From: Sanderia malayensis
Taxonomy: Eukaryota > Cnidaria > Scyphozoa > Semaeostomeae > Pelagiidae
Reading direction: 5' to 3'
NCBI GenBank assembly: GCA_013076295.1
Contig: RQOL01000861.1
Location: forward strand, 2,480,001-2,544,000
DNA: 64,000 nucleotides
Made by a program: the position numbers and the translations under genes. Of this stretch, positions 24,501 to 37,800 are shown piece after piece (positions within the stretch are counted from its first letter, which is position 1; the number at the start of each line of letters is the position of its first letter). Under the pieces are notes generated by a model. It was not told where the DNA came from. It saw only the letters and a program-made list of their open reading frames with translations, and made no database searches.

Positions 24501-27500
24501 TTCAAGGGATTCTATCGACTTTGAATTCCTCGGAAGTGGAAAAGAAGCCTACAGCAGAGAAACAAAAACCAGAGGAAGACATTCCAACTGTTCCTTTAAC
24601 CAACATCCACCCAACAGAGAATCAAATTCCTCTTGTGAATAATAAACCTTATTACGAGAACGAGGCTGAAATTCCACTTTTAAAGAAGCTGACTGTGAAC
24701 GAGACTGAAGAGAACCCTGCTAAATCCGAAGGAGACGCAGGGAAACCCGATTCAATGTCTACTTCTGAAAATCAACATGGAACGAATCGATCTGCAATGT
24801 TTGGTGGAGACATCCTACTATCTGCTGATATAATTGAAGAGTTATCAAATTATATGGAGAAACAGACTGAGGCACCAAGCCCACAAGAAGTCAAGGTAAT
24901 CATCTGAATCATTTGATCAATCAATCATCTGAATCACTTGATCAACCAATCATCTGAATCACTTGATCAACCAATCATCTGAATCACTTGATCAACCAAT
25001 CATCGGATTCACTTGATCAATCAATCATATGAATCACTTATAATTGGTGACGCAGTGACTTACCTAATCGCTTACCTAATTGTTTGATTCTAGGAGTTCT
25101 TTGCAGCAGCAAGTGCTTTGCTTGATGAAAACAACGCTCAAGAATGGAAGAACGCTCAGAGGGTAAACATTAATGTTCATTTAACCAAAACTCTTTTTAT
25201 TAACTATCATATGATTCATTTAATAGATATGATCATATGATATATGATATGATTCATTTAATAATTCTAACCATCTTTTGATTTTTCTACAGCATATGAA
25301 AGTACTGGCCAACGAAGGAGATGTCACAAATGGAGATATTGATGTACAAGATTGGAGATCTCTTCATAAAATGCAGGTAAGCACTTGCGCACCGATTACC
25401 AATTGGATTCTTTTGGCTTGAATTCCATCTAAGCGTTATTCCTGTGATGTTATGCGTCTTTCAATTGCATTATTTTCAGAGTAAACGAAAGCCAAATATC
25501 CTGATGGAACTAGTGGATGACATTGAAGTTTACGGGAAAGCCGCAACTCGAACTATCAACAAATATAATGACGTATCTCAGAAGCCGATTTTCACGCAAA
25601 ACATTTGTGAGTTTATAGCCTTCAATCTCTTACAACATGTAGGATGGAAGCTAATAAATATCACAGCTACACATTGCAAATGCTGAACAGTTCTTTAACT
25701 CGGTCCATCTCTTTTATAGTTACACAATTTAAAGTATTAATAGTGGAGGATTTGGATGACAGTCAATCATCAAATAATGTTATTTCGTTTCCTAACTTCA
25801 CAAACCCAATGGTCGCAAAATGGATGACTACAAATGATAGAATCAGTCTGCCAACATACCTCATAGCCGAAAGTATTCGTAAGTTCATTATTTCATTTAT
25901 TCATGTCCTCAGTTACATAATTTGCATTGGTCGATGTTATCATCATCTGCTTATGAGCTTGCTAACCTTTAACAAGGCAGCTGCTTTTGCTTCGAAATGC
26001 ACTTTGAGACTTTTCTTCTTGGAACAACACTTTAGAATTATTTTTTTTTAGAATTATTTGCATGTTTTCTATTTTAGAGCCAACAGCGATGATTCATGTA
26101 TCATTTTTCGTATTCAAAACTGTATACAAACTGCAAAGATTTCAAGATGACATAGATGAAGAGTGAGTACTAATTGCAGTGTAAACATACACCAAGTATA
26201 TTACTTCATGTTTCAGCCATTCAACTAGGGCTAGGCAATCAACTTTTTGAATTTCAAGGAAATATTAATCACAAAGAGTTAATTTCTGCTGCGTAGCGGA
26301 GCGATAATCAGTCACAAATCAGTCACAAAGAGTTAAGTCCTGCGAATTTTAATGACTTGTCACTTTAATGACCGTTTTGTGTCGTACAGCCCAAGCAGTT
26401 GAATTTTTAGAGTTAATGCATTTTCTTTACTGATTGTCTTTCTTTCAGGGATGATCAAGAAATATTAGATGAAAGTCCAATGAAAGTTGGATCCGAATTA
26501 ATCTCCATGGCAATTCATCCTCCGTTACCTGATCACCTGAGAATGCCAGTGGTGATCGATTTGCAAAAGATTAATGTAAGTCCTGCTGTCATTGAGACAA
26601 AGAAAAGCTTTATACTTTCTATCATACATGAATGAAGAAACGAAAAAATCAAAATTTGAAATAGACTGAAAAATGATTCACAATGAGTCGAATTATACTA
26701 AATAGGTCCTACTGATCACGTTGAGACAATTCCCAGCTCTCTAGGAGCAATGGTTCATGGACTCAGATTTCCCGCGGATAGCTATTTATACTTTCTATCA
26801 TACATGAAGTAGGTACTGGAAAATTCAAATTTTGAAATAGACTGAAAAATGATTCACAATGAGTCGAATTATACTAAATAGGTCCTACTGATCACGTTGA
26901 GACAATTCCCAGCTCTCTAGGAGCAATGGTTCAAAGACCCAGTTTTTCCGCGGATAGCTATTTAAACTTTCTATCATACATGAAGTGGGTACTGAAAAAT
27001 TCAAATTTTGAAATAGACTGAAAAATGACTCACAAGGAGTCGAATTATACTAAATAGGTCCTACTGATCACGTTGAGACAATTCCCAGCTCTCTAGGAGT
27101 AATGGTTCATGGACTCAGATTTCCCGCGGATAGCTATTTATACTTTCTATCATACATGAAGTGGATACTGAAAAATTCAAATTTTGAAATAGACTGAAAA
27201 ATGACTCACAAGGAGTCGAATTATACTAAATAGGTCCTACTGATCACGTTGAGACAATTCCCAGCTCTCTAGGAGTAATGGTTCATGGACTCAGATTTCC
27301 CGCGGATAGCTATTTATACTTTCTATCATACATGAAGTAGGTACTGGAAAATTCAAATTTTGATATAGACTGAAAAATGATTCACAATGAGTCGAATTAT
27401 ACTAAATAGGTCCTACTGATCACGTTGAGACAATTCCCAGCTCTCTAGGAGTAATGGTTCATGGACTCAGATTTCCCGCGGATAGCTATTTATACTTTCT

Positions 27501-30147
27501 ATCATACATGAAGTAGGTACTGGAAAATTCAAATTTTGAAATAGACTGAAAAATGATTCACAATGAGTCGAATTATACTAAATAGGTCCTACTGATCACG
27601 TTGAGACAATTCCCAGCTCTCTAGGAGCAATGGTTCAAAGACCCGGATTTCCCGCGGATAGCTATTTAAACAGCTCTCTAGGAGTAATGGTTCAGTTTTT
27701 AGTGGAACAAGATCGCCCGCCGATTGCTATTTAACTCACATTCCGTATTTGCCTCGTATTTAATCTGTTCTATTTTGTTTTCAGTATGATTCTAAAGCTC
27801 AACATGAATGTGCTTTTTGGAATTCAACAATGTAAGTACAAAGGCCATTCAGTTTTCTGTGTTTCGTATAGAAAAGGCATTGTTCCTTTCATATAGCTGC
27901 ATGTTTTGATGTTACATGCATGTCCTTAGCATTTTGTCACTGCAGTTCCTTTATACAATTTTATGGATTGATTTTTTGTTGCAGGAGCGACTGGTCCACC
28001 AAAGGGTGCAAATTAGTTAGTTTCAATGACACGCATGCGTCTTGCGAATGCAACCATTTAACGACGTTTGGAATTCTTGTTGATTCATCGAAGCCTCAGG
28101 TAATGAATATTTCATTATATCATCTTTATGCAGAGTATATTATATCTTCCTTAATGTTTCGCAGGATGGGTTAAGGTAAAAGTAGATACCTATTAGTTAG
28201 ACCTGCACTGTTGGGTCTCTATATCATTTAAATTTGTCTCTTTTGCACAGGCACCAGTTGGCCCTGATTATGGTGGACCACCTGTAAAGCCAATCGGTGG
28301 ACCTGTTCCTGGAGATTCAAGTAAACCAGCTGAATCCCCCGCCCCTGCCCCCGCGCCTGTCCCCACACCTTCAAAAGTGCCAAAATCATCTAAAGAACCA
28401 ACTTCCAAGACGCCAGTAGGAGAAAGTTCTGGAACAAAGACTGATTTATTATTTTGGTTACTTATTGGCCTGGTCATTTTGCTGATTATTTTGTTATTTT
28501 GTCTTTGCTGCCTGTTCTGCTGGCTTAGAAGGTAGATACTTAACTTTTTTCTCACCTTGATTCCTCCCATGTAATTTTTTAATAATACAAAGCAGTTTTG
28601 CTATTAGCGAACAACCTGAATTTGCTCTTATGAAACCATAAAGAACAACGTAGTTCGCATGCGCAGATGTCAGCAACAACAGCAACTGATATTTCATTAT
28701 TATATTTTGTAAGCCCTGTTGATAGAAATGCCAAATTATGACATTTTATTTTGATCTTTTTAGACGGAAAAATGAAGAGCCAGCAAAGACGAAAGGTATT
28801 ATTTTATTTTCAATATTAACAGAGTATTTTTAACTTGTGAGCACCCTTGATATACCTGTTTATTTGGAATTATATATTCAGTTATTGGCGGCTTATTAAA
28901 TTTGATTTTGATTTAATTTTAGAAACGGGTAGTTCTTCTGGATCTGGAACAAGCGTCGGCTCAGAATTGTTGGTCGACAAAAGTAAACAGCCAAAGGTAA
29001 ATCTGACCTCAATCACATACAATAAAACCTGGCCTAAACATGTCAAACTTTCTCACAACTTGAGGTTGCTGCATAATTTTGAGCATGCCGTAGAATAATG
29101 GATCATAGACATAGATTCACAAGACTGGTCCCTTGAGAGATTGGCACACTCAAATCAGAAACATATTTATTAAAAAATGTTTTTTATTTTTTTGTAGGGA
29201 GAAAAGGCACGATCTGTAAGTCTTGATAATTTTATTTACATTGCAATTTTTTCATTTATTCTCATTATTACTGTATTTTCTTTATTGTTTATTGATTTTG
29301 TTATGTTTTCATGCAGGAATCGCCTCTTCCTGGCCAAAGTCCCGGATGGTTGAAACTAAAAAGTCATGCTGACCACACCGATGAAATGTTGATGAAGGAA
29401 AAAGCTCTATTATTTTCTGATTATCATCAACCATATCATTTCTTACAGAAAGACATGGAAAGGCCAAACACTAGTCTTGAATCAAATTATGGAGGAAGTG
29501 ATCTAAGCGTGCCACCAAAGACTTCCAGTTCGTCTTCATCGGCACCAAAGGATGAAAATCTCGCAATGCCACGCCCTTCTAAGCGACCAGATCATCGACA
29601 ACCAAAGTACCCTTATCCGAAGCAAAACAGGCCTAAGGCCCCTTTAAACAACGAACCTGCTAAAAAATCCCCACCCAGAGATGTTAGAAAAAAAGAAGTA
29701 CCTTTACAAAAACCAGCTGATCGAAGTTCAGGGCCGAATAGAAAGCGGAATGGCACAAAAAGTGGAACAACAGGTCCTAAACCAAGTCCTGACGCAACTC
29801 CTCCGTCTGGAATGGAATGGGATCCATATTATTTAAATACAAAAAAGAACGAAGAAGATAAAAAGAAGTTAGATAAAAAGTTAAATGGTGCAAAGAAAAA
29901 ATCAAGGAACATTTCACCGATATCAGAGGAAAGTACATTGGGACCAGAAACTGACCCGCAAGCTGTTGATAGCTTGGCACCACAAGCTGGATCAGATATC
30001 GAACCTGGACCAGTATCTGAAAGTATTTATCCACTGAGTTCGAGTGACCAATCTGATCAAGAGGTGGAAACTAAGACTTTAAAAAGACGCTCTCCACCAG
30101 GCTCCAAAACGCGCAACCAAACAACTCAAATTGGCGGAAGAAAATAA
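18529..30147 (+). CDS. Single-pass MANSC-SEA-HRM-GAIN/GPS receptor-like protein (gene A)
   Basis: Twenty-three exons join in frame, giving about 2269 residues: 18529-18580, 19128-20438, 20525-20557, 20657-20766, 20878-20936, 21124-21299, 21457-21558, 21686-21792, 21897-24297, 24486-24895, 25094-25162, 25293-25376, 25480-25606, 25720-25878, 26078-26162, 26449-26575, 27785-27831, 27985-28099, 28251-28531, 28764-28795, 28923-28996, 29198-29215 and 29317-30147. Order seen: signal peptide [16 protein letters not shown]; three MANSC domains (about 30-96, 210-277, 364-430; pattern CC-x4-CDVAFM, then CY, C, C); SEA-like domain (466-580); HRM (581-645, [15 protein letters not shown] to FSECV); disordered region with furin-like KRRRKRRS near 1094; GAIN domain (from [14 protein letters not shown], about 1555) ending in GPS with [10 protein letters not shown] (about 1815-1855); Pro-rich linker; one helix (about 1921-1947); basic and Ser/Pro-rich tail. 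HRM-GAIN-GPS is the adhesion-GPCR ectodomain, but no seven-helix bundle follows before the stop. Role unknown; a cleavable adhesion or signalling receptor is inferred. Confidence 0.8.
24897..25045 (+). repeat. 25-bp minisatellite starting at a splice donor
   Basis: Six copies of about 25 bp (consensus CATCTGAATCACTTGATCAACCAAT) start at 24901, 24926, 24951, 24976, 25001 and 25026. They begin within a few bases of the donor of gene A exon 10 (exon end 24895). Each unit contains the palindrome TGATCA. The first and last copies are the most diverged. Confidence 0.85.
26650..27715 (+). repeat. 176-bp tandem repeat in gene A intron 16
   Basis: Six copies of GAGTCGAATTATACTAAATA occur at 26685, 26861, 27037, 27213, 27389 and 27565, exactly 176 bp apart. 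Copies are highly similar and include GAGACAATTCCCAGCTCTCTAGGAG and CCCGCGGATAGCTATTTA. A truncated seventh piece ends near 27715. The array fills most of the intron just before the GPS exons. Confidence 0.92.
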
Positions 30148-31899
30148 TTAATTCATTAATTTTCATTTTATTATTCACTAATAGACTATTATGAATCGAC
30201 GATAAAAATTGAACTTTAAAATATTTCATAAAAGTCTTGATAATGTAACTTTAGAACAATTAATAATTGGCGTGACTTGATTTAAACAAGCTAAATTAAG
30301 TGTTTGTTTTTGTGACTGGCGCTATTAAATTATTGTATTTTTTTATTTAAATCGACAACTAATTTAGTTTTATGCTTCGTTAATTAGACTAACAATGATG
30401 TTGTTTTGTACAAAGATTGTAAGTAGAACAATAAAATCTTCTCATTTGCATAACAGTAAAACTTACTGCAAATATTTTCCAACTTATTAGAAATTGACAA
30501 TAGTTGCATGCTTTTTCATTCTTCATAATGATTTCCTTCACAAACTTCTTTTACTTGGAATGTGAGTGATTCATTTTTCATGGCAACTCCTTCGATGGAA
30601 AGACAGCGAAATTTATAGCCGTTCTTCCTTAGTTGTCTTGCTCTATTTTTCATTTCGCCTCTGGCTTATCACTTCACTGTTGTTGTTTTCTTGTTAACTG
30701 AACTGGTGCACAAGGTAAGTTCATTTTTATAATTAACTTTGGAAATAAATGGAATCAAAGAAGCTTGGAAAGAATTTACAGCGAGGCAACTTGTGAAATT
30801 CGACGTGGAATAACCAAAATGTCATTCGGGCTATTTTGAATATATTTTATGGCACATTTATTCGCGTTAAAAAGGCCAGATGTTTCTCAAACTGGGTAGA
30901 AGTACTTAGAAAGTAATATTCATAATGAAACGTGCAGCATGTTTTAGCTACCCAATTATTAAATTGGTTAATTATGCGAAGTCAATACCACGTGTTAGTC
31001 AATACCAAGTTTTAAAGCGGCCATTTGTTATGAAACTACTCTACATCATGTCTCTCAAATCAAAGCACATGCACAAAAAACTTTCCGTTTACCAGCGGTA
31101 TAATTGGTTCCGAAATAAGATAATAAATTCATTATTATTTTGTTACTATTTCTAAATGCTCAGAGACATGAGTTCACAGAATTTTACTGGTTCATAGATT
31201 TTCCAAGACTGTGGATTGAAGTGTAACCTTTCAAGGTCAGTCACTTCACAAATTCAGACAATGTTTGGGGTCACAAACTGTTTCAATGTTGGTCTTACAA
31301 TTTCTAAATGCCAAGAAACTATATTGTTGTATGCATTCCAGCAATATTATTGTTTTATCAATATACTTTTCATTTCTACTGCAAACTTGGTATGGCGACT
31401 CCTTCACATGGCATCTTTTTTGCAGAACTTTCCATGCGTCTGGCCTTGGCATACTTGCACTTAAACAATGTAGTTGCGGGCTAATTGAACTTGACTTTAC
31501 CAATGATATTATGAAGGAAGCATTTGCCTAGGCCGGCGTTAATAGGACCAATGAGATGTGCCCTAGACTATGACAGGTAGTGCGCTTGGCTACACCAAAC
31601 TGAATATACTCGTCACGCATGGCAGGCGTCACATGAGATCATCTATCTACCTCCATTCCCACTGCACCTGGAACAAGATTTGGATGGAAATGGCGCTGAA
31701 TTAAAATAACCAAAAACGAAACAATAATTTGCATCGAAACATATGCATTTACATCCAGGTTGGAGAAAAATATGAATCTTTGGATTCTGGAGATGAGGAG
31801 GAAACTTAGATATTTTGCAAAAACTGTCGCATTGCATTGTAAACAAAGCTGGATAAAGTTGTAGGTGTATGTTGTTATTCACCGAATGGATGTTGGCGG
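30148..31899. other. Intergenic region between the two MANSC-GAIN genes
   Basis: About 1.75 kb without a supported exon. The left part is the gene A 3' UTR. The right end should contain the gene B promoter and 5' UTR. A strong donor string (CACAAG then GTAAGT, near 30714) could belong to a non-coding exon, but no start codon opens into it. Confidence 0.4.
30430..30435 (+). promoter_or_regulatory. Candidate polyadenylation signal of gene A
   Basis: AATAAA lies about 285 bp after the gene A stop codon and is followed by T-rich sequence. It is the best-placed canonical signal downstream of that gene. Confidence 0.5.
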
Positions 31900-34800
31900 A
31901 TGGGGAGACAGATTGAACAGAAATGGTTGAATAAAACTAATCAGAATTGCATTATATTTCTCACTATTTTACTAATAGGTAAGTTATTCTCTTACAAAAT
32001 TGTTTAAGCATAAGCTACTATTCGCATCTGTGAAATGTTGCGCTCGACTTGAAAATAGCAAAACATGTGGTCCTTATTTAAGAGTTCAATCGTTTCATAG
32101 CTATATTATTACTTTAGCTGCTTTCCTATTCACAAATAAGTCTGAAGTAAGGCTGAAAAGGTCTTAATTTATGCTTAGATACTTGGGAGATTTAATTTAT
32201 TGCCGTTGCGAAGGAGCTACCTTTAATATATAAAGAAAATTTTGTCTTTATCGTTCGTGCAAATATGTTATTGTTGTACAAGGCATTTGCAAGCCTAACT
32301 CTACAAAACCCAAGAAAATTGCCTGCATTTTTATACCACAAAATAAGTAACAGTAGATTAAAGATTTGAAGCCATGCCTACGTGTTATGTCATAGTTAAA
32401 CCAAAGTTTCAATGAAAGATTTTATAATTTTAGGAGCAGTTGTTAGCGTAGATGGAGCAAGTGACATCTGTGAGCAGCAAGAACAGAGCTCGTTCCAGCT
32501 CAAGAGACTCAAATCGACCAAATCGAGCAAAGAGTGTGCTGCCTTATGCTGTAAAGATAGCAAATGTCATGTTCCGTTGAGAGTAAAACACCATTGCTAT
32601 GCAATTAGTTGCGTGAAAGCAGACTTGTGTCAAATTGTTTACGAACAGCTCAAGGAATTCGAAGGCCATCGAGTTGATAAAAGAGATGTTGATGAAGATG
32701 ATGAAGATTGGGAAAATGATCATGGAAAAGATTTGAATGTTTATCAGAGTAAAGATATATTTCGCACTGCCAATTCGCCGTCGTTAGCATCAAATTCAAG
32801 TAATCGTGATTTTGCTGGAGGTGTATTTGCCGCGTTTCTGCTGCAGGAGTCTGGTAACGAACTTACAAGAAGCACAAGAGAGATTTCTTTGGATGAAACG
32901 AAAAGTCAACACAACTTAAGCACCCAACAAGGTAATTTTCGTGCTTTTTATCAAGTATTTAATGCTTTAACTTCATTCAGAAATGTCCTGAAGCAATAAA
33001 GAATATTTCGAGCATTGCAGTTGAGTTCTTTTGAGATTGTTTTGCATTTTGTTTCAGCATTAACCCCAGGCAAGATTCTAGAGGAAAACAAATTCTTTGT
33101 TGCTTTTAACGATTCAGAAGAAGATAACTCAAATGGGACAGAACGCTTATTAAAAAGATCAACAGATGATAATGACGATGATAATGATGATGATGACGAT
33201 GATAATAATGGTGGTGATGATTCAAACAAAGAAGATAATGATGCAACAGATAGCAAAAAGAAAAAAAATCATTTGCAATGCAGTCATGAAGATAAATTCG
33301 ACGAGTCTGTTATTCCTTTGAGAAAGAAGAACTACCACTTTAAACGCTTAGAAAAGAAGTCTAAGGATCTTCCATCTTGTGGTAAGAATTGCTGCAAGAC
33401 AGAAAACTGTATTTTGTCATTTCTTATTGAAGACACGTGCCTTGGTGTTTTATGCAGTGGGGATGGAGACTGCCATACGAAGAAAGACAAACTCCCTCGC
33501 ACTAAATTCCAATTGTCTTTGGTGAAAAGAAAAGGTAGGAGAGTGAAGTTATTCAAAATGTTTCTGTTAAGTTCAAGAGAATTCGCAAGCAAGTGATTTA
33601 AATTTGAAAATTTTAATTTTGCAGTGAAAAGTGAATCAAGTGATGGAGATGACGAAGAAGATCAAAATTCAACGAAATCGGAAGATGATGATGTCGATGG
33701 AAAAGTAGAAGATGATGAATCGGAAGAGACAGAGAAGAAGAAGGCGAAGAAGAAAAAGCGTGAGCATAAGGCAAAAAGTCATAAAAGAAAATCAAACAAG
33801 CGACACTCGACAAAGTCAACCAAGCACAAGGATGAAAATGAAACTGATGAAGATGGCAAAACTGATGAAGATGGAAATACCAAGAAGAAAATTTCTCACA
33901 AGAAAATTCATCACAAGATTAAACATCAAAAGATTATTCAACATGATAGCGATGATGACTCTGAAGATGACGAGGATAATGATAAAGAAGAAACTAAAAG
34001 TAAAAAAAAGAAAGCAAAGGAAGTCATCGACGAGATTGAAGATGAGAAAGAAGAAGACAAAGGGTCTAAAGGAAAAAGTCACAATGAGAATGATAGTAAG
34101 AAAAAGGATGCACCAACTAGGGCAGAAGAGAATCCAAATGACAATGAAGCTGACAAAGATGACAACAATGAAGTAAAGAGCAAAAAAGATAATGAAGATA
34201 GCGATGAAGTAAAGAGTAAGAAAGATAATAAGGAGAACAATGAGGTAAAGACAAACAGGGAAAATTATGACGACAACAAAGTAAAGAGTAACAGGGATAA
34301 TGACGATGGCATGAAAAAATATGATTTACATCGAAGAAAACAAAGTGATGAATATTCAGATGATGTAAATAATCTGGTTCGCAGTGAAAAGCGTCAAAAC
34401 AGTACTCTGTTTGATGACACTGTGGTTGGGGATGAAACACGTGGTGATGGTGAAGATCCGGACGAAGAGAGAAGTAATAGTCATGCAAATGAAAACATAG
34501 AAGAAGATGATGGGAGAGATGAGTCTGGTATAAATGAACAAGAGAGGAAAGGATACGCTAATTTAAGGAACACAGAAGAGGTAGCAGGGAGGGATGAGTC
34601 ATTAAAGATGAGAAAAGTTCCTTTTGCTGATAATGTAAAAAGAAATGATCTGATGGTGGCACATCGCCATTATGAAGATACGGAAGAGCTTGGTGGAGCA
34701 GAATATCGAAATGAGAAGAATGGTGATGAAGAAGGTGACGATGATAGTGATGATGATGAAGAAGAGGAGGATGTGGAAGAAGATAAAAGAACAAAACGTC

Positions 34801-37800
34801 ACAAATCTTTCTTGAAGAACCGTGAAGATGATGACACTGGTAGTAACGTTGATAATGACACTGATAATGATAATGATAGTGATAATGAAAGTAGTGAGCA
34901 CGATTATTTAAGAAAGACGAAAGGAAGAGGACATCATAAAGATCACCATCGTATGCATAAGGATAATCATCATAATCACAATTATGAAGAGACAGAAGAG
35001 AATCCAAGCGAGGCAAGACAAGATGATTCAGAAGACATTGAAGTAAAGAAACAAAAGACTAATCATAATTATGTTAGATTTCATCACTCACACCATCAAC
35101 AAGATGATGGAGATGGGAAGAAAGAAAGAAAAAGTCACCATTACTTGCAATTTCACAGCTCTCAGAGGAAAAAGACAACGAAGAAGAAGAGCAAACATGA
35201 AGATGAAACGGAGCCACCTGTGAATCATAAATATTCAAAATCACACCATAGTAAGAAGAGTAAATCGTCAAGTAAAAAAGAAAAGAAAACATCTCATGAA
35301 AGTCACGCTGCTGCAAAACCTAAATGGCATAGGAAGAAGGAAATGCCTGAGAATGTTGATAAAGAAGAGAAACTGATTGACAAGCTAGAACATCTTGAAG
35401 AAACGATTGAAGACAAGCAAAAAAGAGTTCTGGAAGAACGTAAGAAGAATGTATTGGATAAAGTTGAAAGCATTACTGAATCTTTGAGCAAGGATGAGAA
35501 AAAGGCATCAAAAAAGAATCATCACATAAATAAACATGGTAAGCATAAGGAGAAAAAGAAGGAAAATGAAATGGAGAGCGTTGGCAACCTTTTAAAGGAA
35601 GATAGTGAGCAATCTGAAGAAATTGTTATACCTCAAGCTACTAAGCAGCATAATATAAAGATGCAAGAAGAAAATGCAGAAGAAGATAATGGGAGTGGAA
35701 GTGGAGATGATGCTTTCAATGAGAAAGAAAATGCAAAGAAGATTGTTGTACACAAGTCTGAGAAGCATGGAAAGAATAAAAAACACAATGCTAAGTCAGA
35801 TGAAGATAGTGATGAAAGTGGCAGTGGTGAATTAGTTGAGGAATTAAAAAAGAAAATAACAGAGATTAAGAAAGGAAATTCGTTAGAGAAACATGATCGA
35901 CATCATCGTAAATCAAAGAAAAATGAAGGAAAGAAACACGAGAAGAATCATAAGAAAAAGATTGATAAAGAAGACGAAGAAAGTGGCAGCGGAGAAGAAG
36001 AAAACGATGAAGAAATAAAGAAAACAATTGCATATGAAGAGCATCATCATGTTGAGAGTAATAAATGGTCAGCAAAAGATATCGTTATTCCATATTCTTT
36101 CAGTCATCGTCATAGTCAAATGCCGTCTTTGAATGAGGATAAAGTGACGCATGAGAAAAAGGATAGGATTGCAAAGCCATCAGACGACGATGTTAAAAAA
36201 ACTGAAAGTCATGTCAAGAAAGACAAGATTGAAAAACATAAGAAGAAGTCAAATAAAAAAAAAGAAGATGCTCATAAAACAAGTCATAAGAAGTCGAAAG
36301 GACATAAAGAAAAGAAGCATTTAGCAAAGAAGGAAAGCAAGCATAAGAGTAATTTCGATATGATGAAAGAGTTTGCAAAATACCAAGAGTTTCTTAAAGC
36401 CCAAAAGATGGCAACTGGAAGTGATGAAAGTTCGGGAGAAGGCGATGCCTCAGGTGAAGCAATTCTGGAAATATTAAAACAAGAAAGTAAGATATCAAGT
36501 AAGCATAGTTCGAAGAAAACATCTAAACATGAAAAGGAGAAAAAGGAAGAAAAGAAGCATAATGAGGGAACAAAGAAATCTCATCATGAAACTGTTGCTG
36601 GTCCTGAATCTTCCGGAGATGGCGAAGAATCCTCGGGAGAAGAAGAGGAGAAGGCTTCTAAGAAGCAAGAGAAAGAAAATAGCCAGAAGAAGAAAGGTAA
36701 GCATAGCAAGGAAAGTAAGCACAACAAGGAAGGTAAGCACAGAAAGGAAGGCAAGCACAAAAAGGAAGATGATCAGAAAGAGGAAGATAGATACAAAACA
36801 AAAGATAAGCATAAGGAAAAGGAAAAGGATAAGCACAAAGTGGAAGATAACAGCCAGACGAAAGAAGACAAAGTCGATGCTGACAAGAGAGAAGGTCAAA
36901 AGAGTTCAAATATAAAAGATAAAAGTGCAGCAAATGCTACATCACCTGAAATAAATGCAACTTCAGCTAAATTTTCAGACTCAAAAGAATCCAAAAAACT
37001 AACGAATAATACTGAAACATCGAAGACAAATGAAATGCCTTATGGTCATGACAGCATGTTTAAAGATAGAAAACAATCAGCTAGCAATGAAGATGTTTTT
37101 AATACGACAACTTCAAGTCGACAAACCGCCTCTCCTAATGCTACCATGGCACATGGATCTTCGTCAATAAGCGATACGAATCAGCCAAAACAAGGTTCTA
37201 CTGAGAAGGAAGGCTTCAATGATGGTCTACCTCATGACCATGTTACAAGTAATTCAGGTATTGGCTCACATGAAATTGGTAAAAATGAAAAGAAGGAGCA
37301 GGGAAACATAGCGATGCAGCCTACGAAAAAACAAAAAGAAAGCTCCACAACACAGGCAAGAAAACAAACAACAACAACGGGGGATACAACAATTAATTCA
37401 ACAACTAAGTCAATAACAAAAACAACAACAAAGACAAAAAACAAGTCAACAACAAAGACAATAAACACGCCAAAAAGCAAGTCAACTACTAAAAAAATAA
37501 CTAAACCAATTACTAAACCAATTACTAAGCCAACTACTAAGTCAACTACTAAGCCAACCACAACACCAAGGCCATCAACTACAATACAAACAACTAAGAA
37601 AAGAAAAGTAGTTGCCATCAAGCCAACAAAAGCAATGAAGAAAGCAACTATAAATCCAAAAAGGAAAATAAAACCGACAAAGAAAGCATCAACGACTTAC
37701 ATTCCAACGTTAAACATTATGACTGGAGATGAAGATGTTAATACAAACAATAATGAACAACCTCCGCCAACTGTTAAGCCAAACTCTAAGGTAAAACAAC

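Noticed and set aside
33613..37621. Many long minus-strand open frames under the giant exon of gene B
   Set aside because: They are mirror images of the purine-rich Lys/Glu/Asp coding strand (giving Phe/Leu/Ile/Ser-rich products) with no splice signals or domains.
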